Shown: in pieces, positions 23,704 through 35,587 of the stretch
Position numbering within the stretch: the stretch's first letter is position 1
Layout of the letters: every line of letters starts with the position of its first letter
NCBI GenBank assembly: GCA_039566865.1
Contig: CM076943.1
Span: 29,086,663 to 29,150,662 of the forward strand
DNA length: 64,000 nt
Source of the DNA: Aurelia coerulea
Taxonomy: Eukaryota; Cnidaria; Scyphozoa; Semaeostomeae; Ulmaridae
Direction of reading: 5' to 3'
Notes under the pieces: generated by a model
The model's input: only the letters and a program-made list of their open reading frames with translations
Database searches by the model: none
Told to the model about the DNA's origin: nothing
Translations under genes and position numbers: made by a program

Positions 23704-24173
23704 ATCATCACTATTTTCAGAATTGCAGCATTTCTGATATTTCTATTAGTTTCAAGTTGTGCCATTATCAAATATTCGCTTCCTACCATGATGATTTTAA
23801 GAATGACCTCTCTGAGATTATAGCAAATAGATTAAGCTCTCTTTGATCAATTCAATTAAAAGCGTAGGGCAATAACGTTTTACACTTAAATAATTTCAAA
23901 GTTTTGCAAAGATTTGACGCCTATGCTGTCTTCAGAACGAATTTTTTTCAGCAAAAAATAGTTAGACCTTAATCTTCTAGTATTTAGTTGCAAGCCTCGA
24001 TCTCTAGAATCAGTTGTAGAAAGTAGACTTGCTATTCGTTTCACGTAAAATCAATGACGGAATGATTTTCCATATCAAAGGTCATTATTCCATCCAAAGA
24101 TCAAACGATCTTGAACAATGAAGTTCCAGTATTTCTCAACAGCAGACAAATTTTCTTTGAACCTTTCAATGAA

Positions 24174-24765
24174 CAAGGACATATTTTGTAACACAATAGC
24201 GTTGGATGCTTTTGTTGACACCTGAATCCAAAGCGATTAGTGGCTGCAGACAAAGGAAATTCTCTCAACCAGAAATTCAAAACAAACAAAGTCGCAAAAA
24301 TTTCTTTGAAACCCAGGTAGCTAGCACGCTCCTTGTGCATTGCAGAAATTGTTTTTAAGAGCAAGCATGAGCATATATCGAAAGAAGAAGGATATATCTA
24401 AACATCTACCGCAGGCATCTCATTTCTTTGGTTCAGAAACTGAGCAGTAAGTGTTTTAATTACACGAAAAAAGTAAGAGAATTGAATCGCCTCCCAATCG
24501 GCTTTTGAATCAAATAGATTAAATGCCCGTGGCAGATGTGTAGATATATCCTTCCTCTCTCGATTTATGCTCATATTTGCTCTTAAAAACAATTTCTATG
24601 CATAACTTGAGGGCTAGCTACCTGGGTTTCAGAGACACTTTTATGGCTTTGCTTGTGTTGAATTACTTGTTGAGAGAATTTCCTTTGTCTGTGATCGCTA
24701 ATCGCTTTGAATCGCGGTGTCAATCAAAACCAACTCGTGCTAGTGTCTTACCAAAGCTGTCCTTG
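24174..24765. mobile_element. Palindromic element family P, copy C (best preserved)
   Basis: Begins CAAGGACATATTTTGTAACA and ends in inverse (AGCTGTCCTTG). The arms carry GACAAAGGAAATTCTCTCAA, ACCCAGGTAGCTAGC, ATCGAAAGAAGAAGGATATA and GAGAATTGAATCGCCTCC, each present in both orientations about a centre near 24470. 592 bp, non-coding. Confidence 0.78.
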
Positions 24766-25314
24766 CTAGGTTGCTCTTTCAATGTAATATTTCTGTGGTT
24801 TTTGGATCTTCTTTTTCAAAATCGAATATTCTCTATAGAATGAATCAATTCGAGATCATTTTTGAAACATTTTTCTGAAAAGTTAAATTGAGCATAATAC
24901 CTTGTTTTTTATATTGGTTCTTTGAGAGTTAAGATATCGAGAGCAAATATTTGCCTTTAGCAAATTCTTGAGGCACAGCAAATGATAAACTTACGACGTG
25001 ATTTATTTTATTCGTTCGACATTTTCAATGGGATTTTCTTTTCTATTAACCATCTAATTCAAAAAGCGATGCAGAGACTGATGTAATGAATTTAAACAAA
25101 CAATTCAACAAAACTAAAAAACTTGATAGAATTTGAAACAAAGTAAACAATCCGGAAACTGCACAACACGCAAGTTCTACCTAATATTATAAGCCTGAAA
25201 CTGATCATCAAAAGAGATAGTGGTGTGGAATTTTAATTCATTTCTAACTGCAAAGTTTTATCAAGTTTGTTGTCAGACTGAGCGTCAAAAGATGGGTTTT
25301 TGAGATAAAAGTAT

Positions 25315-26166
25315 CAAGGACTGTTAATTTTACAATAGGTCCGCTAAGTTTTACTGACACCTAGATACAAAGAGATTTTTGATTGCAAACAAAGGGAATT
25401 CCATGCCTTTTTGGTCCAATCATAGAAAAAAGCAAGCCACAAAAGTTGCCCTGAAACCCAGGTAGCTACAGTCCTTGCCAAAACAACTTGAAAGAAATTT
25501 CATTTCTCTGCTTTCTTGTCTGACCAGGCATTCAAAATACAGTGCAGGAAACTTCACTTTACTCTTTCCCCCCGCCCCCTGCCCCCCTGAACAATCTTGG
25601 TCCAAAGCACTGATCACCAGATATAACGAAAAGCGCTTTGACTGCATTGTTGTGCCCGTGAGAAATGCGTAAAAGCAACATGAACCAACATTGTAAGGGG
25701 GGAGGGGAGGGGGGGGAGAGCTGAGCAAAAATATTTGATTTTCAAGAGTTTTGGTAAGGGTTGTAGCTTGCTCGTTGTACTTATATCTAAACTTCTGCTT
25801 AGGGTATTTTATTTGCTTGGTATAGAAGCTTAGCAGTAGGTGTTTTAATTTACACCTAAAAAGTACGAGAATTGACTCGCCTCCCAATTGGTTTCTGCAC
25901 CAAATGAATAAAATGCCCGAGGCAGATGTTTGGATGTATCCTTCTTCTTTCGCCTATGCTCATGTTTGCTCTTCGAATCAATTTCTGGAATGCACAACGA
26001 GCAAGCTAGCTACCTGGGTTTCAGGGCAACTTTTGCGGCTTGCTTTGTTTTTGTTTATGACTTGACCAACCGGGCATTGAATTCTCTTTGTCTGTAATCA
26101 CGAATCGCCTTGTATCTAGGTGTCGATAAAAGGTAGCTGATCTTATTGTATCATTATCTGTCCTTG
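25315..26166. mobile_element. Palindromic element family P, copy D with an internal C/G-rich insertion
   Basis: Same arms as copy C (TGACACCTAGATACAAAGAG at the left, AATCGCCTTGTATCTAGGTGT at the right). About 300 bp of unrelated C- then G-rich sequence (25470-25775, with CCCCCCGCCCCCTGCCCCCC) is inserted in the left arm. Confidence 0.65.
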
Positions 26167-26305
26167 TGAATGAAAGTTAATTTGAAGTTTTAGGAATAAT
26201 ATTTAAATTAGCAGAGCCCCATTGACAGCTCGACTTACACCCAGTTCAATTAAAATGATCGATCTCTCGATAAAATGTCTCTTTATTCTTTAAGTGGACC
26301 TTTAA

Positions 26306-26562
26306 AGGCATTGAGTCCATATAAATAGCTGAGCGTTAACGCTATCTTGAATTTTTGCTGACAAACCGCTGACAGCCTTTTCTTCTCTCATAGTAGGGCT
26401 AGAGTCATTTGCAGTGGAGACCAAATAATTCTTAATCTTTGCATTATCCTCAGGAATTTCTTTGGTTTTATTTCAATAGCGATTAAATCACAACTTTTGT
26501 TTTATGATTGAAAAGAAGTTGATATTGGTCATGAGCGCGCTATTTATGCGGACTCAGTGCCC
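26306..26562. mobile_element. MITE, AGGCATTGAGTCC family, copy 2
   Basis: TTAA intact on both sides (26302-26305 and 26563-26566). Ends AGGCATTGAGTCCATATAAA and inverted GGGCACTGAGTCCGCATAAA. The interior AAGTTGATATTGGTCATGAG is the inverse of copy 1's interior. Confidence 0.82.
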
Positions 26563-26566
26563 TTAA

Positions 26567-27031
26567 GTTGTTTCATGCCATGATTCTTTTAAAAAACTTG
26601 TGTTATGAATGCGAATTGTAGAATAATATATGAAAGTCCCAATAGCATAGTCCCTTGACTTGAAATAGGTGAAATAAGCTTCAACTGGTAGATCTGTTAT
26701 CGATTAACAAGCAAGATTATATTTTCTAAGACAAAGGTTTTTTTTTATATTCCCATAAAATTTACAATCAACAGACAAAGGTTACAAGACGATGCCACAA
26801 GGAGCATGGAAATACATAGCAACCCTGCAACCATAACATTTAACATAGAGATTCAAATTAATGTTACATTTAAATATTACATTTAAATATTACAAATTAC
26901 ATATTACAAAATAGCAAATGGCAAATAACAATGACATAATATCGTCAAAAGAAATTAAAACAACAAAAAACAAATGTGAGAAAAAAACAGATTACAAGAG
27001 AGAAGAGGTTTTTAACAACAAACTTAGGAAC
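26567..27031. other. Probable 3' untranslated tail of the minus-strand LINE fragment at 27032
   Basis: Contains an ACATTTAAATATT direct repeat and a low-complexity ATTACA/AAATAGCAAATGGCA tract (26855-26940) where a minus-strand LINE's 3' end would lie. The attribution is inferred. Confidence 0.35.
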
Positions 27032-27220
27032 TTACTGAAACCGTTCTGAGGCCTGAATATATTTTAACGTTGCCTCGAGAATTTTTTTATTTGAATCTAA
27101 AGATAACTTTTCGTGGCCATACAGGATGATTTGGAGTAAAATTTTATTTGAAAGGTTTGTTAATCCAAAGGTTTGATTAAGACAAAGCAATTTAGCAACC
27201 CCAAGAATGAATTTCACACC
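27032..27220 (-). pseudogene. LINE RT ORF, C-terminal fragment (LLYG..K type)
   Basis: Reads KFILGVAKLLCL, then LQIILYGHEKLSLDSNKKIL and ATLKYIQASERF before the stop. It is a paralogue of the fragment at 62620-62958 (LLQTMLYGDKRYSHNQNKEIL..MLKFIHTSERF). This signature ends a common non-LTR retrotransposon ORF2. The Cys-rich EDTEHFLLQC part is lost here. Confidence 0.72.
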
Positions 27221-27238
27221 TTAACTGCAGCCAACCAA

Positions 27239-27490
27239 CAAGGACAGATTTGGAAAGACAATAGCACGAGTTGGTCTTGATTGACACTGCAATTAAAAGC
27301 GATTAGCGATCGCAGACAAAGAAAATTCTCTCAACCAGTAATTCAAAACAAACAAAGCCGCAAAAGCTTCTCTGAAACCCAGGTAGCTAGCTCGCTCGTC
27401 GTACATTCTAGAAATTGTTTTCAAGAGCAAACATGAACATAGATCGAAAGAAGAAGGATATATCTACACATCTGCCGTGGGCATTTCATT
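27239..27490. mobile_element. Palindromic element family P, copy E (left half only)
   Basis: CAAGGACAGATTTGGAAAGAC through GCAGACAAAGAAAATTCTCT, ACCCAGGTAGCTAGCTCGCT and CGAAAGAAGAAGGATATATC to CTGCCGTGGGCATTTCATT, then unrelated sequence. A solo arm. Confidence 0.65.
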
Positions 27491-27667
27491 TTATCATCAC
27501 ATCACTCACTTTGTTTATCTTACATAGCATTGCATGGTACAGCTGCGACCGTGAGACTTCCTGTGGACTAAGGCATTGTGTGATAGAAAACAAGAGAAGG
27601 AGGACAAAGGATTAGGGCTGTATTAAGCAGTTTCATCACGAAAGTGCATCGTATGAGGTAAACAAAC

Positions 27668-28198
27668 CAAGGACAGATTTTGTAACACAATGGCATCAGT
27701 TGCTTTTGATTAACACCAGAATTCAAAACGATTAGCGATTGCTGACAAAGGAAATTCTCTCAACCAGTAATCCAAAACAAAAAAGCCACGAAAGTTGTTT
27801 TGAAACCCAGGTAGCTAGCCCCCTCATGCTGCATTCCAGAAATGGTCTTTAAGAGCAAAATTTAGCATATATCGAAAGAAAAGGAAAATATCTAAACAAT
27901 TGCCCCTGGCATTTTATTTGTTTGGTTCAGAAGCTGAACAGTAAGAGTTTTTATTATACCCAAACACACGAGAACTGAATCACCTAAAATCGGCTTCTAA
28001 ACCAAACAAATAAAATACCCAAGGCAGAGGTTTAGCCATATCCATCTTCTTTCAATATATGCTCATGTTTGCTCATAAAAACCATTTCTGGAATGCACAA
28101 CGAGCGAGCTAGCAACATGGGTTTCAGGGAAGCTTTTGCTGCTTTGTTTATTTTAAATTATATTACTGGTTGACAGAATTTCTTTTGTCAGCGATCGG
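27668..28198. mobile_element. Palindromic element family P, copy F
   Basis: CAAGGACAGATTTTGTAACA at the left, with both arms readable: ACCCAGGTAGCTAGC at the left, its inverse GAGCGAGCTAGCAACATGGGT at the right. The right terminus is lost after TTTGTCAGCGATCGG. Confidence 0.65.
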
Positions 28199-28441
28199 AG
28201 TAACCAAAGCCGACAAGCTGCAAAACCAAAGCAATCCTACTCTGCTACGGCGAACATTGGCTACAAAAATAGATATATTTCCTCATTAGTTGGTGTAACA
28301 TGATAAAGAGTGATAATTGAATTTAGATCATTGGGTGGTTTTTTTAAGAAGAAGGATGACCATCTGATGACTTCACATTTACCTGCCTAATGTAGGGAAA
28401 GTTCTATAGCCTGCAAATAGGCGCATTTTGATGGTATAGCT

Positions 28442-28742
28442 CCCGGGGGAGGTACTTGACTTTCAATAGTACGGGGGTGTGCACTCCAAGAAAAAAATTT
28501 TTCATCCGACTTTAGAATTTTTCCTTCGAAGTGATAGCCGGCTTTAGAAAAAATCGGCGAAAAGGATACTCCAAAACTTAAAAACTCGTCAAAAAACAAT
28601 TAAATAAGAATTTTGACAACTGTCTTTAGAAAAATTGCCCTCTTTTGATACCCGGCGTTAGAAAAAAGAGGCGAAAACGATACCCGGAAAGGAGTGCACA
28701 TCCTGTCAGCAAAATATACTAAGTAACCCCCCCCCCCGGGGA
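28442..28742. mobile_element. MITE with TATAGCT target duplication
   Basis: TATAGCT at 28435-28441 and 28743-28749. Left CCCGGGGGAGGTACTTGACT, right an inverted C-run ending CCCCGGGGA. Inner arms share GGATGTGCACTCC and its inverse, and a TACCCGG...AGAAAAAxxxGGCGAAAA motif repeats. Confidence 0.7.
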
Positions 28743-28775
28743 TATAGCTTAAACAGCCAACATATGAGTACCGTG

Positions 28776-29323
28776 TGAGTCAGTAAAAACAATTCCTGTT
28801 TAAAATGCTCCTTCTGACTTGATATTAAGGCGATAACATTTCAAGAATATCATTTGATATTGGATATGTTAAAATATATCTTAAAATTGCCTGACTGATT
28901 TCGGTTACTCCGTTCTGAAATTATGAAAGATATCCTATAAAAATTCCTTTCCACAAAACTTCCAAAACGGCATAACAGTACGATCAAATTTTCGTAATAT
29001 TTCTTCCTACAGCTATGATTTGACTATGCTGTAGCAACATGTTATCTCTTTAGGAGGATGGAAGGTCCTGGCTAAGTCATTGCTGTAAGGCAGAAATATT
29101 AGGAAAATTTGCTAGTGATTTTAGGCCAATTTTGCAGGTTTCTTGAAGGGGTTTTCTCGAAAAAATCCCTCATTATTCCAGACCGAAGTCAGCGAGTTCA
29201 GTCAGGAAACTTTGCAAATTATTTGAAAAAGCTCCCTATAAGTTATATGTTTGCTGATATTATTGCCTTGATATTCAGAGAATAATTGAGTTTTAAACGG
29301 GGATTGCATTGTTTACTCACTCG
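28776..29323. mobile_element. Palindromic MITE, CCGGGTGAGT family, copy 3
   Basis: Left end TA|CCGTGTGAGTCAGTAAAAAC; right end ...TTGTTTACTCACTCGG followed by TG, a decayed TA. About 550 bp, shorter and more diverged than the other two copies. Confidence 0.65.
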
Positions 29324-31600
29324 GTGCTATCAGATATTATGTTAAGGATAATTATCAGGAAATATTAAGGTGGGGATACGATTCCTCAAAGTTCAAAGCA
29401 ACTGTTATCCCCAAAAAAGGAAAGCTGTGATCATGCGCAGAAAGCATGTTTGATTTTGTGGAAAGAATGTAGGCGGATGATCCTGCCACAATCCAAACAA
29501 GAATTAGCAAGGAAACAAAGAGATTCTCGCGCATGGTAATAGGTTTCCCAGCTGTTGACTGGTTTTGAACCTTACCAGCATAACAAAAGGCTCAGACAAA
29601 AGGGGCAGTCCTCGGTATTCTCAACAAGATAGGTCTATCATAAGAGCAATCACTCAAAGCCCCTTGTTCCATTTAGTCAATAGTTTCTTGAGAAATGGCG
29701 AATTGCGCGCGAATTTAAAAGAATTTATTCGCATCTTCTAAGTTAGTTTTGGAGTACCTTTTGGAGTACTGCGTTATCGCTATTGCTTTTAACTTTGAGG
29801 TGCAGTTGTTCATGGAATATCTAAGGTTTTTAGGAAGCGTCACGGAAAGAATAGGATTTATAAATGTTTCACAAATCTATATCAGGCCTATAAGGCATTT
29901 TGCCGGAGAAAAGTAAGATCTCCCCATGTGAACAATGTTTTAGGTGATTTCGTGTTTGATTTCGTGACGACCTGGGAGATCGTCCAGCAAATTCTATTGG
30001 TCATTATCAATCTCTGGAAAGTTGGAAAATATGCTTTGGAAAGCCAATGATTTATGCAGAACTAGAAATTCACTCAAATTCCTGATAGACTGGATGAGTA
30101 TAAAAATTTAAAACGTTTCAAAGTCTGTAGTTTTTTTTACCTGTTCATTAGTTTGCTTACAACTGGTTGCAATTTTGTAGATAACTTGTCAGCACAGATA
30201 ACAAAATATGGTTGGTTTTTAAATCGGTTACATCGTTCCCTACTTAAAGTTTTTGCAATTTCAGTATTCTTCAACACAAGCTAAACGTTCTTCATCAAAT
30301 ATTTAGCAATTTACCATGATTATACTGAATAACTATACTGTATCTGAAAATGGCTCAAAAAAATTCCCGCGTGAAAAAATTAGTTGCCGGCTTTGTATCT
30401 ACACAACTGATTGCCATGGCGATCTAGAAATTTAGGCCTGTCATTAATGATTCTACGATAAAATATCTTTACAGAATCACTTGTGAATCGAAAATTCATG
30501 ACTGAATTCATGACTAAATTCATGACTAAATTATATTTTCTAAGTTGAGATGTTGCCCATACAATAATGGTTAGTGTTATGGAAATCTATTGGCAGCTAG
30601 CAAACTATGAAAAAGTTTTAACCTTTTCTACTCACCAGGCACATAGTCGAGTGAAGATTCTAAGGCATTTCCTTACTTTTTCAAAAGTTTAGGGAGTAGG
30701 GATTGTAACTCACTGATAATCTTTTCCCCACATCCTTGCCTTTAAAACCTACATCTATGAGAATGTAAGTAATAGAAGAAGTCCTTTTTCGAAGAAAGTT
30801 CTGAAATAGTCCTTTCATAATTTTTGTTGTTATTGGCAAGAGTACTTACTCCAAAAAGCAGTTTTAGAAATATTTCTTCGTTTCTACAGTACGTAGCACC
30901 TGAAGGTAGCTTTTAGGAGCAATGAGAAAGTAAGCATTTCGTAGCAGTATTACAGTATACCTTTTCAAAGGTCTGGGACGGCGTGCTACTTTTCTGGAAG
31001 ATGGTGGATATTTCCTTGGATACGAGGGTATCTTCTCCTCGATGCTGAACTAGAGTTGCAGTGGGAGAAGTTGTGGACAAAATATGGCATTCAACTCTAG
31101 TTGTATGGTTCATAGAAGACCAGAAAGGCATCACCATGAAAACAAATACTTGCCTACCACATTAACGCAATGTTTAGCACTTTTTACGAAGAGGCGATGT
31201 TTATTTCTTGAGTTGCTTCAGCCAAGTTTGGACTTCATGATCATGGATGATGAAGGCCTCAGATTTGGTTAGATAAAGTTTGATTTCTGTTTATGAATGA
31301 GTGGAGCTTATAGCAGGAATACTAAGACTCGTACATGCCAATGCATGTCAGAAACTGCTAAGTAACAAACAAAGATTCATACTTCTTCCAATGCTGAAAC
31401 AACCAGGGCAAGCCTTTCGAAATCAAGTTAAATAAAGAATTAACAATTTCTTCGATCTTTAAATTTCTGTGAATGCCTTTATTGACAAAGTTTGGCTTAT
31501 GATGTTTCAAAAAAGTACTTCTCTGTACATATTCATAAAATAAGGTCACTTACCTGCTCCAAGCAACTTAACTTGCACATTGTTACAGGGCTCCCATCTA
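29324..31600. other. No feature recognised
   Basis: About 2.3 kb of AT-rich sequence. A triplicated ATTCATGACT motif near 30490-30530 and a small inverted repeat around CAACTCTAG (31052, 31093) are the only local structures seen. Confidence 0.35.
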
Positions 31601-31616
31601 TTTGTAAAACTATGGT

Positions 31617-31746
31617 TCCTTTCATTTCATTTCATTTCATTTCACTTCATTTCACTTCATTTCACTTCATTTCACTTCATTTCACTTCATTTCACTTCAT
31701 TTCACTTCATTTCACTTCCTTTCACTTCATTTCACTTCATTTCAAT
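31617..31746. repeat. Pentanucleotide microsatellite (TTTCA/CTTCA)n, probable LINE 3' tail
   Basis: TTTCATTTCA changes to a regular TTTCACTTCA 10-mer repeated about ten times. It abuts the 3' end of the minus-strand LINE remnant at 31747-32447, where tail repeats of CR1/L2-type LINEs are expected. Confidence 0.85.
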
Positions 31747-32447
31747 TTATTAAGGAGGGAGACTCTTCAGCCTAGTGGCTGATTTTCACCCTGTTTTTGC
31801 GTCCGTTTTTCTCCTAGTACCTATTAAAAACTTGCAAGATATACATGTTAGTAATATCTAAGAATTACTTACAATAAATACTTTATACAACAAAACCGTA
31901 GAAACCTAACTATGAAAAAAGAAAGATAAATGCATAAAACCAATAGACTTAAAAAACTCCTCAGCAATCCAGCAACCAATGCAGCCCCCGCTCCCATGCT
32001 TAACCCAGACTGAACCGACAACGAAGATCCAAGAATCTCCATCGTCGACCCAGCAGAAATTAAGCACAGAAGCAACGGGCGTGGTAGCCACCAGACTGCT
32101 ATAAAAACCCCAGTCTATTTTGTACTAGGTTGCCTGCTTGTTCTCAGCTGGGAGGCTATTCCACAGTTTTGCACCTCTATACGAAAAACATTTATGCCCA
32201 TTTGTGGATGATGTCTTTGGTAGCCTCAAATCGGTTGCCGTATTTCGAGGTGACGAGAGCTGCAAGCGGAGTTTCTTGTGAATAGATTGCTCATGTATTG
32301 CGGAGCAAGCCCATTAATAGACTTGTAAACCATCAATGTAGAATCTCCGTCGATAAGCTCACGAGCGGTTTTCCAACCAAGACTCTCGATGAGTTTTCCT
32401 TTAGCCTGAAACTGCAGAGAGGTCAAGAGTCTCCACACTTTAAGCAT
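31747..32447 (-). pseudogene. LINE ORF2 C-terminus plus 3' untranslated region
   Basis: Minus strand reads LGWKTARELI, LMVYKSINGLAPQYMSNLF, then LRLPKTSSTNGHKCFSYRGA and KLWNSLP, with a stop near 32125. The MVYK..N.LAP.Y and F.YRGA.LWN.LP motifs are standard for the C-terminal end of cnidarian-type non-LTR ORF2. The 3' UTR runs to 31747 and then into the microsatellite tail. The catalytic RT core is missing. Confidence 0.8.
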
Positions 32448-33208
32448 AGGCAGGGAATCGAACCACCAGCATTCAGATTGCTACACCAGTAGCCTAATCA
32501 GCCTAAGCCTTCGATGAAAATAGTCGTGCGAAGTCAATGCGCCATGACTCGTGCAGAACCATATTTGGGTGACTAGCCCACGTCAACAGGAGAATAGGCT
32601 GGGAAGTGACCGCAAGTGGCTTGAACCACTTTCATATCTTACATTCCCTCTAAAAATGGATAGCTATTCCGATCACATGGTAAAATTTCAAGGCTGCTAG
32701 AGCGGCTAACGCAAGAGCAACTGTTTGAGTTTCTCAAAATTAATGGGAGGAGAGTATTACATACAACCAAGCAGATTTTCATAAGTTATACTCAACGATA
32801 ACATCACTCATAAGCAGCACAGACTTCTGGTAAGAAAACAAACATCGCAGCAATGTCAATCTAGCTATTATTCTCGACCTTAAGAAAGATTTAGAACGTA
32901 GGTTCGAAAGGCCTCAGTGTGCCAAAATTTGTCTGTTTCTTTGCGTCCGCCTCCTCCATAGTATATAATTTTTAGTAACCAAATTTAGTATCAAGTTTTT
33001 TTATATACATATAGATACAATAGCTATAACTAAGAGCTAATTCAAGCCTACTATCTAAAAAAGTAAAATTTGTAAGAAAAAATTAAAAAGTAAAAAAAGT
33101 TCCGAATGATTAAATACAGATACATTTTACAGATTTTTACAATGCTTTTAATATTTACAATGTTTTCTTTCTTTTTTTTTCGGTAAATACAGAGCAGAAA
33201 ATTTAATA
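32448..33208. other. No confident feature
   Basis: Includes a weak tRNA-like stretch on the minus strand (32445-32510; see rejected items) and plain AT-rich sequence. Confidence 0.35.
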
Positions 33209-33632
33209 TCAGCTCAAGAACCCAACCTGTCCCACGAAAGGTCTGCATATTCTACAATTATATTCCTCTCCCCTCCAGGCTTTGATTTTCCTTTTGAAAC
33301 TGGAGAGAGTATCTGACTGTTTTAGGTCATTGGGAAGCCTGCCATAATCTACACCCAAGAAACGATATTGTCTCTAAGCCATAGCACGTAGTGCGTGCTT
33401 GTGGCAAGGATAGGTTATGGCAGCCTCTTAACCCATAAGAAACCTGTTTTTCAATGAAAATGTCCTTTATGAAGCTGGGATTAAGGCTCAATTTTGTCTT
33501 AAAGACTTCAGTCATTAGCAATTGTAAGTTCCTTATGTGGAGTGGGACCGAATTGTCTCTCAGTAACATCGTACCAAAATCTGATCTGATATCTTTGTAA
33601 GTTATTCGCAATGCCCGTTCGTGAATATGGTT
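33209..33632 (-). pseudogene. LINE ORF2 C-terminal fragment with a frameshift
   Basis: Reads HERALRITYKDIRSDF, LLRDNSVPLHIRNLQLLMTE, VFKTKLSLNPSFIKDIF, then after a frameshift LPNDLKQSDTLSSFKRKIKA and a terminal CRICRPFVGQVGFLS. This is the complete C-terminal third of a non-LTR ORF2, including the C..C closing motif also seen at 43886. A 5' truncation adjoins a second LINE fragment on the opposite strand. Confidence 0.82.
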
Positions 33633-33635
33633 AAA

Positions 33636-34680
33636 TTAAATTAGATACGGTGGATCACGATATATTATATTACTCAACAAATTACGCGCATATGGAATAA
33701 GAGGCAAAGCTGGGGATTGGTTTGAATCCTACTTAAATAATAGAAAACAGGTCTGCTCTCTGAACAGTCAGCATTCAAAAGCCCGAGACGTAACCTGTGG
33801 TATTACCCAAGGTTCTCGTTTAGGCCCTCTTCTTTTCATCATTTACGTGAATGACTTGGAAAAGTGTTTTAAATCCTCCCGGGCAAACATCTATGCTGAC
33901 GATACCAATATAACGATTGCATCGGATCGGATGATATAGCGAAACTAGTCGTGGACGCACATCAAGAGCTTTGCAATCTCTCTGCGTGAATAAACTTAGC
34001 CCCAATCCGAAAAACTGAATTCATGGTCATAGGGCATCCACTTAAAACCAAAAATCTAGACCAGCCAGAAGTGCTGAAACCAATTAACTCTGATATTCGA
34101 GAGTCGATAAGAAGGAATCCCTCGGAACGATAGTTGATGAAGAACTAAATTGGGATGAACAGTTTAAGCGTACCAAAGGCAAAATGAGTGAACGTCTTGC
34201 AGCTTTAAAAAAGTTGAAAAATGTCGTTCTACGATCCCAACTGTGTAACGTATGCCCAACTTATATTATGCGTTAATTGAGCGTCACCTGCGTTATGCCG
34301 ATGGTATCTGGGGGGTAGTCTTTCAAAAACAAAACTAACTGCTCTCCTATGCCTTCAAGGCCGGGTGTATTCAATGATAGCAAACGCAAGAATAAAAGAT
34401 ACACGGTTCGTCTTCTTGGTTAAACGTAGAAAATCTTTTCCGCTACGATTGAAATGTCCCTGAAAGCCTATGGGATAAATACCAACAGAGATCTTTTCAC
34501 TCGACCTACAATACGAGGCACTGTAAAAATCTCCAAATCCCTAGATATAGGATTGAATTTGCAAAATAGGCTTTCATTACGCAGCCCTCAAGTCATGGAA
34601 TGATATCAAGGCTCTATCTTTTTTGCAAGCTCTTCAGAATGGTCAAGAGAATTTTATACATACGCTTCAATTGATTAATA
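33636..34680 (+). pseudogene. LINE reverse-transcriptase pseudogene (catalytic core to C-terminus)
   Basis: Reads LDTVDHDIL, then in a shifted frame LRAYGIRGKAGDWFESYL, CGITQGSRLGPLLFIIYVND and IYADDTN: RT motifs with the catalytic YADD. Further frames give INLAPIRKTEFMVIG, LNWDEQFKRTKGKMSERLAA, RHLRYADGIWG and later ALKSWNDIKALS. Several frameshifts and stops make it non-functional. Type: non-LTR, CR1/jockey/L2-like. Confidence 0.88.
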
Positions 34681-35040
34681 CAGCGATTGACATTTCCCTT
34701 GTCTAATCGTTAATTAGTGCGGAAGAGACTCTTAAAACGAATAGCCTTTCTGATCAAAAAGTGAAACAGTCATTAACTTGCTACTACGGATACTTCTATC
34801 AAGACTGTCTTTTTTGCAAATACTTGCCTCTCCAAAGAACAAAAAATTCTAAACATACGTTTCAACTTATTGACACTTCTCTAGTCGAATCGTTAATTAG
34901 TGCCGAAGAGATTCTTAAATGAATAGCCTTTCTGATAAAAGAGTGAAACAGGTCATTAATTACTTACTTCAGATACTTCTATCAAGGCTTTATCTTTCTT
35001 GCAAACACTTGCCTCTCCAAGAACGAACATAGAAAATTAT
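34604..35040 (+). repeat. Tandem ~190-bp repeat starting in the LINE C-terminus, 2.3 copies
   Basis: TATCAAGRCT(C/G)TATCTTTTTTGCAA blocks at about 34604, 34797 and 34984. Each full copy includes CGTTAATTAGTGC and GAATAGCCTTTCTGAT. It is a tandem duplication of the retroelement's 3' portion or of sequence it captured. Confidence 0.7.
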
Positions 35041-35148
35041 ATTTGTTTCTTCATTTCATTGAAATAATGATCTAACAATGATCTAGCGAAATTGTAAAGG
35101 ACCAACCGAATTTATCTGTTAAACTTCGGCAAAGTAAAATCTCTTTTA

Positions 35149-35299
35149 CCACATACACACTGACACAGTTAAACCAGCTTGATCTAAAACAGGTTAAACT
35201 CCAACCAATCACTGCATTCGATTTGTTAGATAGACCAATCAAACGAGCAGTTGATAACCTGGTTTAGTTTAAGCCAGTATAATGCGGCAGTGAATGGGG
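35149..35299. mobile_element. MITE, ACCNCATTYACACTG family, copy 1
   Basis: TA|CCACATACACACTGACACAG, inverse right end ...CGGCAGTGAATGGGG|TA. The interior TAAACCAGCTTGATCTAAAAC faces its inverse CCTGGTTTAGTTTAAGCCAG. 151 bp. Second copy at 43036. Confidence 0.78.
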
Positions 35300-35587
35300 T
35301 ATTAGAAAGCTAGAGATTGCAAAAATGAGCAAATAAAGTTGCCCAAAATACCTACACTTGGGTGATCAAGCAGTTTGCCGATTCTATGCCGAAAATATAA
35401 ATTTATGAATGTTTCGAATAGATATTCAGAAAAATCAGATCTGTTTTGCCTATGGTTTGCTAATTTTCAACTGCTCCACGCTGCACATCCGAATGTGATT
35501 GACTTCGGAATAAGAATTTTCGAATACTGAACTTCTAGGTAGGATTTCTTTCGGTAGAATTCAGCTGAAAATAACCCATTTATTCGG

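Noticed and set aside
25420..25887. 155-codon minus frame with a proline run
   Set aside because: It crosses the arms of a palindromic element and an inserted C/G-rich run; the proline run is the C-run. No domain.
31492..31782. 96-codon frame rich in SFHFISLHFT
   Set aside because: It is a translation of the TTTCACTTCA microsatellite.
32445..32510. tRNA gene on the minus strand (GTGGTTCGATTCCC with a GGTGTAGC-like stretch)
   Set aside because: The B-box-like motif is good, but the T stem does not pair, the acceptor stem has a mismatch and no proper anticodon arm forms. At most an eroded tRNA-derived SINE head.
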